A stretch of DNA of 64,000 nucleotides. Source: Saprospiraceae bacterium. Lineage in GTDB: Bacteria > Bacteroidota > Bacteroidia > Chitinophagales > Saprospiraceae. The first letter of the stretch is position 1; each line of letters begins with the position of its first letter. The notes under the pieces are model-generated. The model did not search any database. It was not told the DNA's origin and worked only from the letters and a program-made list of their open reading frames with translations. This document shows positions 18,648-27,707 of this stretch, piece after piece. The stretch spans positions 1-64,000 of the forward strand of contig BQJU01000024.1 in the NCBI GenBank assembly GCA_021604865.1. Reading direction: 5' to 3'. The translations under genes were made by a program, and so were the position numbers.

Positions 18648-19424
18648 ATGAAAACAGGGTTTTTAATAACTGCCAGATTGAAATCAAGCCGTTTGCCTAA
18701 AAAACTATTACTGGAAGTTAATGGTGAACCCATTATTGTTTGGATGATCAGAAGATTAAAACTGGCAACTATTCTGGATGAAATCATTATTTGCACCTCT
18801 ACTAATCCACAGGATGATCCTTTGGTGGAAATAGCCCAAAAAGAGGGCATCAAATACTACAGAGGCAGTGAGGAGGATGTTTTGGTAAGACTATTTGAGG
18901 CAAAAGAAAAATTTGGGCTCGACTATGTAATAAGTATGACGGCTGATTGTCCGCTTCTTCCATTTGATCTTATAGAGGATGTAGTCAGTACTTATAAAAA
19001 AACCGATGCAGACTTAATTAAATGTCACCACCTCCCAATTGGTCTCTATCTATCCGGGCTTAAAACCGAAGCGATGAAAAGGTTGATAGAAATAAAAGGT
19101 TCTTCAAATACAGAGTATTGGTTGAACTACTTTTATAAAACTGATCTTTTCAAAGTTGTTCAACTCGAAACGTCACCCGATTTAGAAAGAGAGGGATACC
19201 GGCTAGCACTCGATTATCCTGAAGATTGGCAGGTGTTTAAATACATATACCAGCAACTTGGCCCCGAAGCTTACAGAATATCAACAAGCGAATTGATCAA
19301 TTGGCTGGACGGACACAAACACATCTTTGAAATCAACAGAGATTGTAATCAAAAAGGGGTGAAGAGAACTCAGGAAGATTCTACCTCAGTTGTTAAACTA
19401 AAAGACGGAACAATCATAAAATGA
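18648..19424 (+). CDS. SpsF-like cytidylyltransferase
   Basis: The 258-residue protein has the nucleotidyltransferase start GFLITARLKSSRLPKKLL, the IICTSTNPQDDPL stretch and MTADCPLLP with a metal-binding Asp. This is the form called SpsF, found in place of the ordinary PseF in many loci with PseG/SpsG and PseI/SpsE. It would couple a nonulosonic acid to CMP. The last 25 residues (VKLKDGTIIK) are an extra tail. It overlaps the next gene, a divergent NeuB-family synthase, by 4 bases, so these two may act on the same sugar. Confidence 0.82.
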   Translation: MKTGFLITARLKSSRLPKKLLLEVNGEPIIVWMIRRLKLATILDEIIICTSTNPQDDPLVEIAQKEGIKYYRGSEEDVLVRLFEAKEKFGLDYVISMTADCPLLPFDLIEDVVSTYKKTDADLIKCHHLPIGLYLSGLKTEAMKRLIEIKGSSNTEYWLNYFYKTDLFKVVQLETSPDLEREGYRLALDYPEDWQVFKYIYQQLGPEAYRISTSELINWLDGHKHIFEINRDCNQKGVKRTQEDSTSVVKLKDGTIIK

Positions 19425-20416
19425 GTTTTTATTTCTATACCGAAACAGCCTTTCACCACGAAGGTGATATGGACTTCATGAAACAATTAATTGATGCATC
19501 TGCTCAAGTAGGAGCCGATGGAATTAAATTTCATGTCCTTATTGATATTGATGCTGTAATTAGTTCAAAGAATCATCTTTATCCAAAACTTAAAAGTTGC
19601 ACCTTTTCTCTTGATGAATGGGTTGACATTTTTAACTACGCACAAAAGAAAAATCTTGATGTAGTCATGTTGCCGGTAGACAGTGCAGCTTTCAAATTAG
19701 TAGAAAAGACAAAAGTGTCTTATTTTGATTTACATTCTGTCTCATTTTATGATGATGGAGTGCTCAATTTGATGAAATCTTTCGGGCTGCCTGTTATCCT
19801 AAGTGCTGGTGGCCGAACCCTCAATGAAATCAATGACAAATGTGAGTTTTTTGGACATCAATTAGCTGTTATAATGATGGGTTTTCAAAATTTCCCTACT
19901 CAATTTGAAGAGCTAAAGATTCGCAAAATTCAAAGTTTAAAACAATTATATTCCCAAAAGGCTATTGGTTACGCTGACCACAGTCATTATGGCGATGAGA
20001 TGGCTATTAAAGCCAATGAATATGCATATTTGCTAGGAGCAACTTATTTCGAAAAGCATATTACCGTTGCCGAAGGTGAAGAAAGGCTAGATTTTCAAGC
20101 AGCTCTAGGAGCAGAAAAGGTTAAGCTTACCATTGAAAATCTAAAACTTATCGACAAAGCCATTTTTAGTCCACAAGACCACGAATTACATTCCCTGAAT
20201 GAAAGCGAAATCCGATACAGGAATAGACAAAGGGTCGCGGTCGCTGTTCGCAACATGGAGAAAGGAGAAGTTCTATCTCCAGAGCTTGTTACCTTCAAAA
20301 TGTTAGAACAGAAGGACAAAAAAGGATTTACAGACATTATGGCTTTGCAGGGTCGGAAACTAATTAAACCGATTCTTAGAGATGAAATGATTTTGGAAAC
20401 AAATTTGGCCCTATAA
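19421..20416 (+). CDS. Divergent NeuB-family synthase
   Basis: The 331-residue protein is clearly of the NeuB fold but departs from the consensus. It starts with FYTETAFHHEGDMDFM instead of IAEIGSNHNG, has GIKFHVLID instead of VKFQTF, and RLDFQAALG where other members have the EGPDH region. The two metal-binding histidines appear kept in GYADHSHYGD and FEKHIT. The C-terminal SAF domain (about 262-331, RVAVAVRNMEKGEVL) is normal. It lies between the SpsF-like enzyme and the PseG-PseH fusion and is a different branch from PseI at 21973. It probably joins phosphoenolpyruvate to an aldose, but which one is unknown. Confidence 0.75.
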   Translation: MSFYFYTETAFHHEGDMDFMKQLIDASAQVGADGIKFHVLIDIDAVISSKNHLYPKLKSCTFSLDEWVDIFNYAQKKNLDVVMLPVDSAAFKLVEKTKVSYFDLHSVSFYDDGVLNLMKSFGLPVILSAGGRTLNEINDKCEFFGHQLAVIMMGFQNFPTQFEELKIRKIQSLKQLYSQKAIGYADHSHYGDEMAIKANEYAYLLGATYFEKHITVAEGEERLDFQAALGAEKVKLTIENLKLIDKAIFSPQDHELHSLNESEIRYRNRQRVAVAVRNMEKGEVLSPELVTFKMLEQKDKKGFTDIMALQGRKLIKPILRDEMILETNLAL

Positions 20417-20423
20417 TCTGATT

Positions 20424-21908
20424 TTGGAAAAGGTAGTTTTAATTAGGGTGGATGCCAATTCGCTGATTGGGTTAGGACATTTTTACCGATGCCTCTCTTT
20501 AGCACAAATGATTCAAAGTTCATTTAGAATCACTTTTGCGATGGCCGCTCCTTCTGATTTCATTATCCAACTTCTTAAACGATCAAATTTTGATTTATTA
20601 AGGCTACCTGAACTACCTTTTACTACCCCTGATGAGAGAGAGGAAACCGAGTTTGCATTTGACCTGACGAATCACCTCAAGTCAGTAAAAATTGTTGTTT
20701 TAGATGGCTATTGGTTTGGCGCTGAATATCAGCGCGTTTTACGGAAATATCCTGTTCATGTAGTCCTTATTGAAGATGCTGGTTATGGAAAATACTTTGC
20801 CGATCTAATCATCAACCAGGCACCTGGATTATCAGAAGCAAATTATGAGTTGGTTTCCGATCATCCAATTTTGGCGTTGGGGCCAAAATATGCTTTATTG
20901 CGTCCTAAATTTTTACATACAGCTCAATCGGCATTGCCTCCTAAAAAGGATATTCAAAAGATACTAATTTGTTTTGGAGGTTCAGACCACTTCAACTACT
21001 CTGAACCTGTCACCAAATGGTTTTTGGAAAAAACTGATTTGTTAGTCAACCTTGTTTTAGGAGCTTCCTACTCCGTTACAGAAAGCATGGTTATAATGCA
21101 GGGAGAATTTGCGGATCGATTAAAAGTGACATCCTCTCTTTCAGAAGATGAAATGCTAAATCTTATGAAAGATGCTGATCTCGGTATTGTTCCTACCAGT
21201 GGCATCCTGTTTGAATGCATAGCTTGCAGGTTACCTGTAATAAGTGGTGTTTACACTCAAAATCAAAGTAAGCTTTACAACGGGTTTAAAACTGAAGGCG
21301 TTTTTCTTGATGCCGCTAATTTTAGTTCCAAAGCCATTGCCAAAGCTTATAAAAAGCTCAACCAAGAAGCACTTACATATATAGTCGAAAAGCAAAAAAA
21401 GGTGCTTGATGGTCAGTCAGGTTCTCGTTTAAGTCAAATGTTTGAATCTTTAAAAATGGCTCCTGTAGGTCGCTTGAGAAAAGCAACTGCTAAAGATGTC
21501 GAATTGTATTTTAATTGGGCAAATGATAATTCAGTGAGGAAAAATGCTTTTAGTCAGGAACCTATTTTATTAGAGCATCACCAAAAATGGTTCAATCAAA
21601 AAATAAAGAATGAAGAATCCCACCTTCTGATTTTAGAAAAAGAGAATATCCCAATTGGCCAGATTCGATTTGACAAAGATGAAAACAATGAATGGGAAAT
21701 AGATTATTCCATCGATTTTAACTATCGTGGTTTGGGGTATGGAATAATGCTTTTGCAAAGAGGATTAGATCATTTGAAAAATATAGAAACAAAACCAAAA
21801 GTCAAGGCAGTGGTAAAAGGGCATAATTTAGCCTCATTAAAAGCATTTAGAAATATTGGATTCCAGGAATATCAAAGTGATAAAGTACACATTTTTAGCT
21901 ATGGGTAA
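20424..21908 (+). CDS. PseG-PseH fusion: UDP-sugar hydrolase plus N-acetyltransferase
   Basis: The 494-residue protein has two parts. Residues 1 to about 345 match PseG, a GT-B-fold hydrolase that removes UDP from the diacetamido-trideoxy sugar, with DANSLIGLGHFYRCLSLA at the start and ICFGGSDHFN and SGILFECIACRLPVI later. Residues about 350-494 match GNAT acetyltransferases, with LRKATAKDVELYFNWAN and the acetyl-CoA loop YRGLGYGIML. In the Campylobacter and Helicobacter pathway these are separate proteins, PseH acetylating before PseG hydrolyses. The TTG start is used. The gene is followed by pseI after a 64-base gap. Confidence 0.88.
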   Translation: MEKVVLIRVDANSLIGLGHFYRCLSLAQMIQSSFRITFAMAAPSDFIIQLLKRSNFDLLRLPELPFTTPDEREETEFAFDLTNHLKSVKIVVLDGYWFGAEYQRVLRKYPVHVVLIEDAGYGKYFADLIINQAPGLSEANYELVSDHPILALGPKYALLRPKFLHTAQSALPPKKDIQKILICFGGSDHFNYSEPVTKWFLEKTDLLVNLVLGASYSVTESMVIMQGEFADRLKVTSSLSEDEMLNLMKDADLGIVPTSGILFECIACRLPVISGVYTQNQSKLYNGFKTEGVFLDAANFSSKAIAKAYKKLNQEALTYIVEKQKKVLDGQSGSRLSQMFESLKMAPVGRLRKATAKDVELYFNWANDNSVRKNAFSQEPILLEHHQKWFNQKIKNEESHLLILEKENIPIGQIRFDKDENNEWEIDYSIDFNYRGLGYGIMLLQRGLDHLKNIETKPKVKAVVKGHNLASLKAFRNIGFQEYQSDKVHIFSYG

Positions 21909-21972
21909 GCTTTTTTCTAAAAGGAAGTGTTTCCAACCAAACGCAAAGTAATTAATAAATCGTCAGTTTAGG

Positions 21973-23004
21973 ATGACTAATATAAAAACCGGTTTTTCCA
22001 GTATTGGCAATAGTGAGCCATGTTACATCATTGCTGAAATAGGTAGCAATCATAATGGCAATTTTGATCAGGCCTGTGAAATGATTGAAAAGGCAGCAAA
22101 TTCAGGTGTTAATGCCGTGAAATTTCAAACATTTAAGGCAAAAAATCACTATTCTAAAAAAACAGAAAGGATCAGCTTATACCAGGAAGATATTTATTCT
22201 TTAATCGAGAAACTTGAGATTGACCGAACCTGGCATAAGAAATTGGCCGAAGTATGTAAAAACCACCACTTGGATTTTTTAGATTCTCCCTGTGACTCTG
22301 AAGCCATCTCCATTGCTCTGAGTGTCAATATGCCATTGATGAAGGTTGCCTCTTTTGATATGGTTGATGTGCGCCTGATTGACGAAATATCCAGGACCGG
22401 CAAGGGAATAATATTTTCTACCGGCATGGCAACTATGGCTGAAATAGAAAGTGCTGTTAACATTTGTAGAAAAAACGAGAACCATAAAATTGTTGTGCTT
22501 CAATGCACTTCTATTTACCCTGCTCCTGCCAAATTATCCAATTTAAGGGCAATGGAAACTATTGCCAAAGCCTTCAATGTTATTGTCGGGTACTCCGACC
22601 ATACCTTAGGTGATCATATAGCCTTATCGGCGGTTTCATTAGGAGCCAAGGTTATAGAAAAGCATTATACGCTTGATAGAAAAATGGAGGGCCCGGACCA
22701 TATTTTTGCTATAGAACCTTCGGAACTCAAAGATATGGTTGAAAAAATAAGAGAGATTGAAACTGGATTTGGAGACGGAATGAAAAATGGGCCGCGACCA
22801 GAAGAGATGGAATTTTACCGCAATGCAAGAAGAAGTTTGATTGCCGCTCGAGACATTAAAAAAGGAGAATTAATTCGTGACGAGGATATTGTTGTTAAAC
22901 GCCCTGGTTATGGTATTTCCCCTCTTCAATTACCCAATGTAATTGGAAGAAGAGCGGCTCAGGATATCACATTTGATGAACCTATCACCTGGAAAATGAT
23001 ATGA
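21973..23004 (+). CDS. pseI: Pseudaminic acid synthase, PseI type
   Basis: This 343-residue protein is a standard NeuB-family member: IIAEIGSNHNGNFDQA near the start, VKFQTFKAKNHYSKK, CTSIYPAPA, GYSDHTLGDHIAL, EKHYTLDRKMEGPDH and a C-terminal SAF domain. The SLYQED form and the AKNHYS stretch fit PseI better than NeuB. It condenses phosphoenolpyruvate with the 6-deoxy-AltdiNAc released by the preceding PseG part. It overlaps the ATP-grasp gene by 4 bases (ATGA). This completes PseB-C-H-G-I in the window. Confidence 0.9.
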   Translation: MTNIKTGFSSIGNSEPCYIIAEIGSNHNGNFDQACEMIEKAANSGVNAVKFQTFKAKNHYSKKTERISLYQEDIYSLIEKLEIDRTWHKKLAEVCKNHHLDFLDSPCDSEAISIALSVNMPLMKVASFDMVDVRLIDEISRTGKGIIFSTGMATMAEIESAVNICRKNENHKIVVLQCTSIYPAPAKLSNLRAMETIAKAFNVIVGYSDHTLGDHIALSAVSLGAKVIEKHYTLDRKMEGPDHIFAIEPSELKDMVEKIREIETGFGDGMKNGPRPEEMEFYRNARRSLIAARDIKKGELIRDEDIVVKRPGYGISPLQLPNVIGRRAAQDITFDEPITWKMI

Positions 23005-23948
23005 AAAAGAATTTATTACTATCTGGTTTGGGTGGTTCTTTGTTCCCATATTTACACCATTACTTGCAAAGGTATTATCATCTTTTCTATGTAGATTCCA
23101 ATCAAACACTTAGCCAACTTTACCCTGGACTAAATTTTTTCCACAGCCCCTTAGTGACGGAAAAGGCCTATGAATCTCTAATAAAAGAAATAATCTCGTC
23201 TCATAAAATCCACTACTATATTCCTTTGATTGATGAAGAAATTCTCTTTGCAAAAAACAAAATCAATGGATTTCATGATGTTCATGTCATTTCACCTCAA
23301 GAGTCATTTGTAAAGCTTTGTCTTAACAAATTTGATCTTATGAACAAGCTTAGGGACGCCTCTATTTCTAATGTAGAGTCGTATACCGGGGCCAACTTTA
23401 ATTGGGAAATAAAAGCCCCGATATTCATTAAACCTATCACTGGTCGAGGAAGCCGAGGAATAAGAAAAATTAAATCCCCTAAAGAGCTGAACGCATATTA
23501 TGAACTTGAGCCTTACCAGCCCGAAGAAATCATCATACAGCCTTTTCTTGAAGGTACCGAATATACCGTGGGTGTTCTTGTCAATAATGTCAATAAGGCA
23601 ATTGCCATCAGTAGTAAAAGAATTATAAGTAAGAAAGGGATCACCATAATGGCTGTCACGGAAAACAATAAGGCGATTGATGAAGTAGTACTAAAAATTG
23701 TAGATAAACTGAAACCAGGTGGTCCGTTTAATGTACAATTGATTCTAACACCTGATTCTGAAGTTAAGATATTTGAAATCAATCCTCGGTTTTCTACAAC
23801 CTCCATTATGGAATTTGAAGGAGGTCTCGACCTGTTTAGTCTGTATATTGGCAATTTAAACCAAGATTACCAGGGAGATATTCAAAGGCCTAAATCTGGT
23901 TTGGTGCTACATAGGAGATGGGAAAATTGCTTTTATGAAGCCAATTAA
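23001..23948 (+). CDS. ATP-grasp family ligase
   Basis: The 315-residue protein has the CarB-like ATP-grasp layout: a small N-terminal domain, then APIFIKPITGRGSRGI as the glycine-rich ATP loop near 140, IIQPFLEGTEYTVGV near 175 and IFEINPRFSTTS near 262 with the Mg-binding Glu and Asn. Relatives join a carboxylate to an amine with ATP. It could attach an amino acid or similar group to an amino sugar or acid sugar. It is packed with the next three genes, with overlaps. No substrate can be read from the sequence. Confidence 0.8.
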   Translation: MKKNLLLSGLGGSLFPYLHHYLQRYYHLFYVDSNQTLSQLYPGLNFFHSPLVTEKAYESLIKEIISSHKIHYYIPLIDEEILFAKNKINGFHDVHVISPQESFVKLCLNKFDLMNKLRDASISNVESYTGANFNWEIKAPIFIKPITGRGSRGIRKIKSPKELNAYYELEPYQPEEIIIQPFLEGTEYTVGVLVNNVNKAIAISSKRIISKKGITIMAVTENNKAIDEVVLKIVDKLKPGGPFNVQLILTPDSEVKIFEINPRFSTTSIMEFEGGLDLFSLYIGNLNQDYQGDIQRPKSGLVLHRRWENCFYEAN

Positions 23949-24825
23949 AGCACTGGTAGTTGGAGGAACAGGGTACCTTGGACGACACCTGGTCAAATAT
24001 TTAGGAGAAATAGGATATGAAGTTTATATATCAGGATCTAAACCCTTGATGATTCCCAATTATTATCAGATTAATTTCGAAGACCGTTCAACTTTTGAAA
24101 ATTTGAACGGTGAAAAATTTGAGATTGTACTGATCTTAGCTGCAAAATTAAATTCGCTGGGAAAAATCAATTTAAATCATTCCGATCTCCGACTAAACAC
24201 TATCGATTATGCCAACTTTCTAGAATATTTGAAGGAAAATAATACTACCCAAAAAATCATATATACCTCTTCAATGACGGTTTACAGTGAACAAAATCCC
24301 AGTCCTGTAAAAGAAGATGATGTTATAGCCCCAGTGAACACTTATGGACTAAGTAAATATCTTGCTGAAAATATTACTTCTTTTTTTTGCCATAGAAATG
24401 AAATAAAAGGAGCTATTCTGAGATTGCCCGGAATATATGGAGGGGATCGTCAAAGTGGATTGATTTATAATATTATCAAAAAAGCTATAAATCATGAAAC
24501 CGTTGAGGTCAACACTCAAGGGTTGATCTATTGGGAGACCATCTATGTACATGATTTATGCAAAATGATCATTTCCTTTCTTAAAAACTATGATTGGGAG
24601 AATGACATAGACATCTTCAATTTGTCGTATGGAGAAGAAACTGATGTATTGGAAACAGTTCACTTTATCAAAGAGAACCTTCAAAGCGAAAGTATCATTA
24701 AAGAAGAATCAAAAAAGGGATATAGGCAATTTTACCTTTCAAATAAAAAAGCGAAAAAATTCATTCACCTAAATAGTAGTTACCACAGCAGTTTAATAAG
24801 CTATCTCAACACTTTTGAGCTTTGA
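23935..24825 (+). CDS. NAD-dependent epimerase/dehydratase family protein
   Basis: This 296-residue extended SDR protein has the NAD loop VVGGTGYLGRHLVKYLG, SSMTVYSEQNPSP with the catalytic Ser/Thr, and TYGLSK with the catalytic Tyr and Lys. It overlaps the ATP-grasp gene by 14 bases and the next gene by 4 (TTGA). It probably alters a nucleotide sugar; no more specific subfamily could be recognised. Confidence 0.85.
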   Translation: MKPIKALVVGGTGYLGRHLVKYLGEIGYEVYISGSKPLMIPNYYQINFEDRSTFENLNGEKFEIVLILAAKLNSLGKINLNHSDLRLNTIDYANFLEYLKENNTTQKIIYTSSMTVYSEQNPSPVKEDDVIAPVNTYGLSKYLAENITSFFCHRNEIKGAILRLPGIYGGDRQSGLIYNIIKKAINHETVEVNTQGLIYWETIYVHDLCKMIISFLKNYDWENDIDIFNLSYGEETDVLETVHFIKENLQSESIIKEESKKGYRQFYLSNKKAKKFIHLNSSYHSSLISYLNTFEL

Positions 24826-25559
24826 AATATGTAGTTGGAGATATTCATGGTGAAATAACTAAACTCACCAGGCTATGTGATTATATTATAAGCGATGATC
24901 AGAAGCCGGAATTCATTTTTATTGGCGACTATCTTGATAAAGGAGAAAATGTTTATGAAACGTTAGTCTTTTTAAATGACCTGCAAAATAGGTTTGATTG
25001 TACTTTTCTTTACGGCAATCACGAATTTTATTGGCTTAATTATGTCGAAGAAGATACGACCATTGAAAAATATTTACTCAAATATGGAGGTTTGGCTACG
25101 ATAACTTCGATGGATGCCAAGTCGCTAATTGATTGTAAAGAAAGATTACTTGACCAATTTTCTTCCTTTTTTGGCAGCCTTCAGTCTCATTGGATGAATG
25201 CCAATTATATAGCCGTACATAGTGGTATTTCACCTAAAGATTTTCAACTACCAATAACGGCCATTCCATTGAAAAACCTTTTATTTAACCGGTACGATTT
25301 CTTTAAGCACCAGGATCTGTATCTTGGCAAGTATCAGATCATTTTTGGGCATACCGGTTTTTTCACACCATTCATTGACAATTATAAGATTGGTATAGAT
25401 ACTGCTGCCTGTTTTTTAGAAGAGCAACCCCTAACTGCATTTTGTCTGGATAATCTTGCTTTTTATAATTCAGAAAACAAATGCTTTTTTTCAAAGGATT
25501 TACCTAAAAATCAATGTCCAAATATACCTAGAAACCAACCTTGGAGAAATAAATGCTAG
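24822..25559 (+). CDS. Calcineurin-type metallophosphoesterase
   Basis: The 245-residue protein has the PPP-type phosphoesterase signatures in order: VGDIHGE at the N-terminus, FIGDYLDKGEN near 29, LYGNHEFY near 64 and the late His motifs in AVHSGISP and FGHTGFF. It looks like the diadenosine tetraphosphatase and Ser/Thr phosphatase branch. The start is TTG, overlapping the preceding TGA. Its place inside a glycan operon suggests it removes a phosphate from a sugar intermediate or an assembly protein. The true substrate is unknown. Confidence 0.85.
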   Translation: MKYVVGDIHGEITKLTRLCDYIISDDQKPEFIFIGDYLDKGENVYETLVFLNDLQNRFDCTFLYGNHEFYWLNYVEEDTTIEKYLLKYGGLATITSMDAKSLIDCKERLLDQFSSFFGSLQSHWMNANYIAVHSGISPKDFQLPITAIPLKNLLFNRYDFFKHQDLYLGKYQIIFGHTGFFTPFIDNYKIGIDTAACFLEEQPLTAFCLDNLAFYNSENKCFFSKDLPKNQCPNIPRNQPWRNKC

Positions 25560-26263
25560 AGTCATTCAGAAATAAAAAAATCATGGTAGTGGTCGCTCAT
25601 CCAGATGATGAGGTTCTCGGCCTGGGAGGAGCAATGCATCGACTCATTCATGAGTATGGTTGTCAAGTGCGTGCCGTAATTTTGGGAGAGGGGATTACTT
25701 CTCGCTCAGAACAACGCGATTCCCTACTTTGGGAAAATGAATTAAAAATTCACAAATCTAATATTGAAACCGCACGCCTCACAATAGGCTATGAATCGGT
25801 AGGCATCTATGATTTCCCGGATAATCGTTTTGACACTGTTGCATTATTAGATATCATTAAAGTTATAGAGAAAGAAAAAGAAGATTTTCAACCTGAAGTA
25901 ATTTTCACCCATCACGGAGGAGATGTGAACATAGATCACCAACGAACATTTGAGGCAGTCATAACTGCCTGCAGACCGATGGCTCAGGAGAATGTTAAAA
26001 CCATCATTGCTTTTGAAACGATGTCGGGTACTGAATGGAGAGCTTCTAATGACCCGCGCCATTTCATTCCAAATTTCTTCATCGCTCTTTCAGATCAAGA
26101 TTTAGCATCTAAAGTGAAAGCCATGGAGGCCTATGAGTTTGAAAAAAGGGATTATCCTCACCCTCGTTCACCGGAAGCACTGAAGATCAGAGCACAAATG
26201 TGGGGTGTCTCTTGTGGAAAGTATTTGGCTGAGGCCTTTTGTATTGTACGGAGAATTGACTGA
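25553..26263 (+). CDS. PIG-L/LmbE-family deacetylase
   Basis: This 236-residue protein has the zinc-binding AHPDDEVLGLGG motif near residue 15, the DFPDNRFD stretch and THHGGDVNIDHQRTF with the further histidines. Members remove N-acetyl groups from GlcNAc-containing molecules. It could expose an amino group for the ATP-grasp enzyme or the formyltransferase in this locus. It overlaps the phosphoesterase gene by 7 bases. Confidence 0.9.
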   Translation: MLESFRNKKIMVVVAHPDDEVLGLGGAMHRLIHEYGCQVRAVILGEGITSRSEQRDSLLWENELKIHKSNIETARLTIGYESVGIYDFPDNRFDTVALLDIIKVIEKEKEDFQPEVIFTHHGGDVNIDHQRTFEAVITACRPMAQENVKTIIAFETMSGTEWRASNDPRHFIPNFFIALSDQDLASKVKAMEAYEFEKRDYPHPRSPEALKIRAQMWGVSCGKYLAEAFCIVRRID

Positions 26264-26290
26264 TTGTAAAATATCCAACCCCCAAAAGCA

Positions 26291-27706
26291 TTGATTAGCT
26301 ACCAGGAATTAAGGCAAATTGAAAAAGAATTAAACGAAATTAAGTTTGACGGACAAGGTGTCGGTAATTTTATTCTTATGCCTCTTTATCTTGGAATTTA
26401 CCTTCGGGGGTACGAAAAAGAATTTAGTAATAAACGAAAGTTTAGGACATATCTTAAATACCTTAAATATAAGTGGCAGAGACCTATTCTCAGAAATAAA
26501 GCCTCCAGGCAACCCAATCTTTCGAAATTAAAAAATCGGTGGCTTTTTACATCCTATTCCCCAAGGGAAAATCTTTTTAAAATAAATTATACTGTTTCCC
26601 AAAATCTAACCAGTGATCAAAGCTTATTTGTTCTACTGGATAAAAGGCTAGAATCTTTTTTTCGGGAAGGAGTCAAACCAGCATTCATTTTAGGTCATGA
26701 AGTCTCTATTTCGGATACTAAAGAGTGGAAACAATATTTCAGAAAAATTGAACCCCGGTTTAAAACGATAGTAAGCAGTTTTTTAAAAAGGAATAAACTC
26801 CAAAGCTCTTTGTACTACCTACTTAAAACCGAACTTATTTTCCAAACTCAGAGCTACCTGGCCTATATCTCAATAATAAAAGAGCTTCAACCTAAAGTAC
26901 TTGTGGTTGAAAGTGATCGCTATAGCTCTACTGTCAATTTAGTCCTGGCAGCTAAAAAACTTGGTATAATTTCTATCTCTTTAATGCACGGGATAATTTT
27001 TAAGAATTTCGGTTTTACGCCACTGCTTGCTGATTTCATTTTGGTTTGGGGTGAAATTCAGAAAAAAATATTAGTCAAAGCCGGCATTGATCCTCAAAAA
27101 ATATTTGTAACCGGAGCCCCTCAACTTACAGAAGGAATTGTCGTAGAAAAGGTAGCCGCACGATCGAAATTTTCTGTTCCAGATAAAATGAAAGTAGCAC
27201 TTCTGGCAACAAACCGAATCATGCCAGAATTGCGGGAAAAACTAGTGAGGGAATTTGCCCAAGCAATAGATCTCTTGGATAACTATGTTGGATATGTTAA
27301 GACTCATCCATCAGAAGACCCTACTTTTTACGCTACTATTGTGGCGCAATATCCAAAAATTCAAGTCCATGGAACTGAAACCCTTGGATTTGAAGAAAGC
27401 TTTGCATTGGCAGATGTAGTGTGTTGTTATAGTACTGCCTATGCTTTTGATGCTCTGATGAAAAAAGTACCTCTAATCATTATTAATATTGACAACGAAC
27501 ATTTAGGTTACATAAAACATTTTGTCGATGATCTAAATATTCCTCTTGTTCAAAATAGCGCAGAGCTTACCGAAGTATTAAAAAGGTTGGAAACCCTGGA
27601 ACCCAAAAAACAAGATTCCATTTCAAATTATTATTGCAAAAATTACGGAGATGTTGCTGCAAAAGAAGTGATAAAGAGTATCAACCAACTAATCAATTCT
27701 GAATAG
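26291..27706 (+). CDS. Putative GT-B glycosyltransferase (capsule type)
   Basis: The 471-residue protein has the features of capsule GT-B transferases: LMHGIIFKNFGF near 235, VTGAPQL, YVKTHPSEDP near 337 and LADVVCCYSTAYAFDALMKKVPLI near 380. It resembles the C-terminal half of the enzyme at 10695 only distantly. The start is a TTG at 26291, 27 bases after the deacetylase stop. It likely transfers one residue of the repeat unit, possibly a nonulosonate, from a CMP or UDP donor. Confidence 0.6.
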   Translation: MISYQELRQIEKELNEIKFDGQGVGNFILMPLYLGIYLRGYEKEFSNKRKFRTYLKYLKYKWQRPILRNKASRQPNLSKLKNRWLFTSYSPRENLFKINYTVSQNLTSDQSLFVLLDKRLESFFREGVKPAFILGHEVSISDTKEWKQYFRKIEPRFKTIVSSFLKRNKLQSSLYYLLKTELIFQTQSYLAYISIIKELQPKVLVVESDRYSSTVNLVLAAKKLGIISISLMHGIIFKNFGFTPLLADFILVWGEIQKKILVKAGIDPQKIFVTGAPQLTEGIVVEKVAARSKFSVPDKMKVALLATNRIMPELREKLVREFAQAIDLLDNYVGYVKTHPSEDPTFYATIVAQYPKIQVHGTETLGFEESFALADVVCCYSTAYAFDALMKKVPLIIINIDNEHLGYIKHFVDDLNIPLVQNSAELTEVLKRLETLEPKKQDSISNYYCKNYGDVAAKEVIKSINQLINSE

Positions 27707-27707
27707 T

